Positions 23,555 to 26,026 of a stretch of DNA of 26,026 nt are shown piece by piece (within the stretch, counting starts at the first letter, position 1; each line of letters begins with the position of its first letter). The DNA is from a virus. The notes below the pieces were generated by a model, which worked only from the letters and a program-made list of their open reading frames with translations, was not told the origin of the DNA and did no database searches. The position numbers and the translations under genes were made by a program. The stretch is from the IMG/VR virus record IMGVR_UViG_3300048838_000164, positions 1 through 26,026 of that record, one strand, 5' to 3'.

Positions 23555-23890
23555 TCACTTGCTGCCGTTGTGTTCGAATGAGTAGTGATTCCCGTCACCA
23601 AATCGACCGCCCCAGGTGCCGCCGATTGATTCCCAGAACTCGCCAAGCGGCCTGTGTGCTTCGGTCGATGGTAGATACTTGCCGTTTTTGAACAGGTTGA
23701 AGTCGACAGCCAGGCGCAGCTTATGGGTCGATCTTGGCTCGCCGTAGCCTTTGGATTCTCCCAGCGATCCGAACACGCGCGGATCCCGGTATGCGTCGCC
23801 AAAGGTAAGCTCGTAGCCGTTCTGGTAGGCGTACTGGATCAGAGAAGCAATGGAGCGGGTGAACTGTCGTTGCTTGGCGGACAGGCTCAT
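23555..23890 (-). CDS. Endolysin, M15-type L-Ala-D-Glu/D-Ala peptidase
   Basis: This 111-aa zinc peptidase should cleave peptide cross-links or stems in peptidoglycan. Motifs are FGDAYRDP (30-37), STHKLRLAVDF (54-64, zinc ligands H56 and D63) and GNHYSFEH (101-107, third ligand H102), with GEFWESIGGTWGGRF between them. This order is characteristic of M15C phage endolysins. ATG at 23890 overlaps the upstream stop as TGATG and has AAGGTGA 6 nt before it. A GTG one codon earlier is less likely. No signal peptide is present, so release would depend on the holin. Confidence 0.92.
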   Translation of the reverse strand: MSLSAKQRQFTRSIASLIQYAYQNGYELTFGDAYRDPRVFGSLGESKGYGEPRSTHKLRLAVDFNLFKNGKYLPSTEAHRPLGEFWESIGGTWGGRFGDGNHYSFEHNGSK

Positions 23891-24174
23891 CACTGATCAC
23901 CTTTGCGCTGGTTGCGCTCTCGGGTCATCAAGTAATTTCGTATGTCGTCAATTTTCCCGTCGATGACGCGATAATGCTCGTCCATCTTGTCTGCGAGCTT
24001 GTCGCGGAATTGAAGCAGCTCCTTTTCGTGCTGCTCCTGTCGTTGTTCAATCGCAAGCATTCGAGACTCCTGCCGGTGTAGGATCTTGCCGACAAGCCAC
24101 TTGGTCAGAGCAAACCAAGTCGCCAGAACGGCAAAAATAATCGGCTCTATGTGATCGTTTAACCACTGCCCCAC
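23890..24174 (-). CDS. Membrane-anchored coiled-coil protein of the lysis block
   Basis: This protein is 94 aa from GTG at 24174, with GGGAG about 9 nt upstream. One N-terminal membrane helix (IIFAVLATWFALTKWLVGKIL, residues about 12-32) is followed by a long charged coiled coil (RMLAIEQRQEQHEKELLQFR and onward). This is the layout of inner-membrane spanins and of some phage holin/antiholin-like proteins. It is coupled to the endolysin gene. The exact lysis role is not resolved by sequence. Confidence 0.7.
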   Translation of the reverse strand: MGQWLNDHIEPIIFAVLATWFALTKWLVGKILHRQESRMLAIEQRQEQHEKELLQFRDKLADKMDEHYRVIDGKIDDIRNYLMTRERNQRKGDQ

Positions 24175-24258
24175 CGTTAACCACTCCCGGCTTTTCGGTG
24201 CATTGTGGTGATCTGGCCGGCTATGTTCCCGACCTAAACGCGCGCGCGGGAGAGCGGC

Positions 24259-24561
24259 TCAGCTCGCAGCACTCCCAATCTTCAGTTCAATCGGCAGCTG
24301 CCCGATCTTCTTGCCGGTCTGCTGCATCCAGAGCCGAATGATCGGCAATGCGTCTTCGGTTTTGAGCGAGTACCGGTGCAGCTTCCAGCCCTTGATCCGG
24401 TTCTTCGGTATTCTGGTGGCGGCCTCCATGTCGTCGAAGGTCATGCCTGATCGCTGCACGTCCATGATAACCTCAAACCAGTCGAATCGATACCCGCTTT
24501 GCAGTCGTTTTGCTTTTGCGATTGTGTCCAGGATTTCAAGATTGGTGATAGCTAGTGTCAT
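24259..24561 (-). CDS. Helix-turn-helix-like DNA-binding protein
   Basis: This protein is 100 aa from ATG at 24561 (MTLAITNLEILDTIAK), which has a GTGAGG 8-9 nt upstream. ATG at 24582 would add 7 residues and overlap the previous stop as ATGA, and both remain possible. Residues about 41-65 (TFDDMEAATRIPKNRIKGWK) resemble a helix-turn-helix with helix 3 RIKGWKLHRYSL, followed by helices (TEDALPIIRLWMQQTG). It is probably a phage transcription regulator, lying just before an 84-nt gap that separates the replication-type and lysis blocks. The gap (24175-24258) contains a CG-alternating run but no clear promoter. Confidence 0.6.
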   Translation of the reverse strand: MTLAITNLEILDTIAKAKRLQSGYRFDWFEVIMDVQRSGMTFDDMEAATRIPKNRIKGWKLHRYSLKTEDALPIIRLWMQQTGKKIGQLPIELKIGSAAS

Positions 24562-24578
24562 GTGTATAACCTCACGTT

Positions 24579-24662
24579 TCATGCTGCTGCCTGCTTGCCT
24601 GGTTTGCGTCGCCCGTGTTTGATGCCGCAGTCATAACAGATTGCTGCCGGATATTTGCTCAT
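24579..24662 (-). CDS. 27-residue Cys-x-x-Cys mini-protein
   Basis: This very short frame is coupled at both ends by ATGA overlaps (start at 24662 in the stop of the 57-aa gene, stop at 24581-24579 in the next start). The sequence MSKYPAAICYDCGIKHGRRK continues for only 7 more residues. Its CYDCGxKHGRR start looks like the first zinc knuckle of a longer small phage zinc-ribbon protein, so this may be a truncated relic or a genuine mini-protein. Its expression is plausible from the tight coupling. Confidence 0.5.
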   Translation of the reverse strand: MSKYPAAICYDCGIKHGRRKPGKQAAA

Positions 24663-24832
24663 TTCTCACGCTCCATCTGCGCAAAACAATCGACCTCTTT
24701 CCAGATCAGCACGACAGCCGCTTCGATGTCTCTGCCGAGCTGGGTTGGGCATGGCTGGGGGATAGTGTCATCGCCTCGCCGCCATGCGTTGAAACGCTCC
24801 AGCCGGTACGCGAGACCGGCCAGAGATTCCAT
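24659..24832 (-). CDS. Small phage protein with Asn-Ala-Trp-Arg-Arg-Gly motif
   Basis: This protein is 57 aa from ATG at 24832. A much longer open frame to 25084 runs over the neighbouring gene and is rejected. The motif LERFNAWRRGDDTIPQP, followed by GRDIEAAVVLIWKEV, is a layout seen in small proteins of phage replication/late regions whose function is unknown. It starts 4 nt after the stop of the 113-aa gene and is coupled to the 27-residue frame through ATGA. Confidence 0.7.
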   Translation of the reverse strand: MESLAGLAYRLERFNAWRRGDDTIPQPCPTQLGRDIEAAVVLIWKEVDCFAQMEREK

Positions 24833-24836
24833 GGTG

Positions 24837-25178
24837 TCATACCGTTGTACGGTGCTCACAAAACCCGCTCCTTGTATGCCAAGCCTGGGTATCCTCAGCA
24901 CACAGCTGACACGGATGCGAGAGGATCGCCGCGATGCGCTGCAGGTCGTATCCGGCAGTGTCGTTGGCCAGCGTTCGCCTGCCCTCATCCGTGCGCTTGT
25001 ACTCGGCTTGCAGGAACTCATACCAGTCCCGGCCTTGGCTTTGCCCATGACTGAAAAGCGTGTGCTCGTATCGCATGACTGCATCGAGCTGATCGCGTAG
25101 CAGACGCATCAACGCAGGCTTTGCCAGGCCCATGTCGAAAACGGTTTCGCATCGTTTCAGGAATTCTTCACGGGTCAT
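24837..25178 (-). CDS. Hypothetical protein with C-terminal Cys/His cluster
   Basis: This 113-aa protein has a helical N-terminal part (MTREEFLKRCETVFDMG, LMRLLRDQLDAVMRY). A C-terminal cluster (C90, C93, H101, C107, H109 in HPCQLCAEDTQAWHTRSGFC) could bind zinc. ATG at 25178 overlaps the rusA stop as ATGA, so it is co-translated with the resolvase and may act on DNA or in a replication complex. No family was recognised. Confidence 0.7.
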   Translation of the reverse strand: MTREEFLKRCETVFDMGLAKPALMRLLRDQLDAVMRYEHTLFSHGQSQGRDWYEFLQAEYKRTDEGRRTLANDTAGYDLQRIAAILSHPCQLCAEDTQAWHTRSGFCEHRTTV

Positions 25179-25684
25179 GCCGCCATCTCCTGCTGACCTG
25201 GGATGATGAGTTGATCCTTGCGCGTGATCTGGCAGTTGCTGACCGACACGGGCGTGATCTTGATCCGGACGCCTGGACGCTCGCCGTAGCGCTTGAACGC
25301 ATCGACGTGAACGACCTGGGCATCATCGAGCCAGCAGATACCGTTGAGCGCGTCCTTGACGGACTTCAGCACGTTGTCGACGTCAGGCTTGGTCGTGTGC
25401 GCGATGAAGCCTTCGAGCGCGGCCTGTCGCTTCCAGTTCGGCCAGCCTGCCGGGATCGAGAACAGGAGCGCGACTTCGAGCACCACCGGCGCCGTGATGA
25501 CCGGATACTTGCCGTGGTGCATGACGACGCGGGCTTGATCTGCAATCGTCTGCTCGTAGCTGACGGTTTGCTTCGGCGTGTAAGACTGCACGAACGATCG
25601 GCCTGATTTTGTGGTGATCTGCCGATGACGCGCCCTCGCCTTCGCTACCGGCTCGCCTGGCACAATGAATTGAATTTCGTTCAC
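25175..25684 (-). CDS. rusA: RusA-family Holliday-junction resolvase
   Basis: This 169-aa endonuclease cuts branched DNA formed during phage recombination and replication or before packaging. The N-terminus has FIVPGEPVAKARARH, the usual strand and Lys/Arg substrate-binding segment. The catalytic core KPDVDNVLKSVKDALNGICW followed by LDDAQV holds the conserved acidic residues (D101, D103, D111, D120/D121). The C-terminus continues for about 25 residues past the core. The GTG start at 25684 overlaps the upstream stop as GTGA and has a strong AGGAG 6 nt before it. Confidence 0.94.
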   Translation of the reverse strand: MNEIQFIVPGEPVAKARARHRQITTKSGRSFVQSYTPKQTVSYEQTIADQARVVMHHGKYPVITAPVVLEVALLFSIPAGWPNWKRQAALEGFIAHTTKPDVDNVLKSVKDALNGICWLDDAQVVHVDAFKRYGERPGVRIKITPVSVSNCQITRKDQLIIPGQQEMAA

Positions 25685-25878
25685 CTTGTTCTCCTCTCGC
25701 TCAAAAATTTCATGTGTGCCTCTCGGGTGATCAGCAACAGGCGCAGGTCGGACCGTTGCGCAGCTCTCCAGACTCGCACTGCCATCGTAGGCGTCATCAG
25801 GCTCAAGGCCTTGTTGCTGTCGAAGACAGGCCGACCCGAATCCCAGGGCGTATGCTGATCTGGGTATCGCTCAGTCAC
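25681..25878 (-). CDS. Hypothetical 65-aa protein
   Basis: This protein is 65 aa from GTG at 25878, whose GTGA overlaps the preceding stop. A GTG at 25887 would add three residues. The sequence has a Pro/Asp-rich N-terminus (TERYPDQHTPWDSGRPVFD) and a basic helical C-terminus (AVRVWRAAQRSDLRLLLITR). Translational coupling to rusA on one side and to the edge gene on the other supports expression. No family was recognised. Confidence 0.6.
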   Translation of the reverse strand: MTERYPDQHTPWDSGRPVFDSNKALSLMTPTMAVRVWRAAQRSDLRLLLITREAHMKFLSERRTR

Positions 25879-26026
25879 GGCCTCCACCCCCCGTTGAATT
25901 TGTTTTTCAGCTCGTTGAGCTGGTTTCTGTCTGGCGTTTGACGCTCTGCCAGGTTGTTCAGGGCGCCATGTTTTTCGATTGCGCTGCGGTCGTACTGCTT
26001 GCGTTTCGCGTCCGCGATACGACCCA
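25875..26026 (-). CDS. Partial gene at the right edge (C-terminal 49 residues)
   Basis: The frame is open to the window edge with no start inside, ending GGWRP at the TGA at 25877-25875. The visible part is charged and helical (IADAKRKQYDRSAIEKHGAL, RNQLNELKNKFNGGW). It overlaps the next start as GTGA. It is probably the end of a replication- or regulation-related gene, but too little is visible to assign it. Confidence 0.55.
   Translation of the reverse strand, partial: GRIADAKRKQYDRSAIEKHGALNNLAERQTPDRNQLNELKNKFNGGWRP

Noticed and set aside
23368-23802. 144-codon version of the holin gene
   Set aside because: The extra N-terminal part covers the endolysin gene in another frame. ATG at 23547 has a good ribosome-binding site and gives a normal holin length.
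24659-25084. 141-codon version of the 57-aa gene
   Set aside because: The upstream part lies across the 113-aa gene with Ser/Arg-rich shadow composition. ATG at 24832 follows directly after the previous stop.
1-26026. Integron integrase, tRNA genes or CRISPR arrays
   Set aside because: No tyrosine recombinase frame, no cloverleaf-like sequence and no regularly spaced repeats were found on either strand.

Overview
The window is part of a tailed double-stranded DNA phage (or prophage) genome with a podovirus, T7-like virion plan. Every convincing gene lies on the minus strand, so the biological reading order runs from about 26026 down to 1. Genes are packed head to tail. Many stop/start pairs overlap as ATGA, GTGA or TGATG, which implies one long translationally coupled late region. 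G+C is high over most of the window but falls clearly in the distal part of the tailspike gene at the left edge. A Gram-negative host is likely, because the lysis block contains a lipobox protein and an M15-type endopeptidase, and one other protein has a Sec signal peptide. No RNA polymerase, DNA polymerase, integrase, tRNA or CRISPR array is visible.

Layout in transcription order: (1) 26026-24259 is the end of an early/replication-type block, with a partial gene at the edge, a 65-aa protein, a RusA-family Holliday-junction resolvase, a 113-aa protein with a Cys/His cluster, two very small proteins and a helix-turn-helix-like protein. (2) 24174-23096 is the lysis block: a membrane/coiled-coil protein, an M15 peptidase endolysin, a small holin and a lipoprotein. 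(3) 23094-22632 contains two sites with the anatomy of integron attC recombination sites. They flank a 362-bp segment that behaves like an integron gene cassette. (4) 22710-20851 carries a protein with weak DNA-cytosine-methyltransferase-like motifs, a secreted fibronectin-III protein and two small proteins. (5) 20847-13721 is the head module: portal, several small genes including a protein with six tandem repeats, a Bbp19-like protein, scaffold, major capsid protein and a probable decoration protein. It is closed by a strong intrinsic terminator. (6) 13641-3804 is the tail and ejection module in T7 gp11-gp12-gp13-gp14-gp15-gp16 order, with a GNAT protein in the gp13 position. (7) 3807-1869 is the terminase pair, and 1833-1 is a tailspike with a T7-type anchor and a pectate-lyase-like beta-helix that runs out of the window.

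The most unusual element is the attC-bounded cassette at 22727-23088. Each site has the two-armed structure of attC: outer R''/R' boxes and inner L''/L' arms, with two unpaired bases on the same arm. The cassette's own R'' (GGCTAAC) is an exact complement of the R' that would form on circularisation (G + TTAGCC). Removing the cassette reconstitutes a second, pre-existing attC (GCATAAC / GTTATGA, 6 of 7 complementary). The gene inside reads opposite to the usual cassette polarity but in the direction of phage late transcription. One site also supplies the ribosome-binding site, start codon and first 26 codons of the downstream phage gene.
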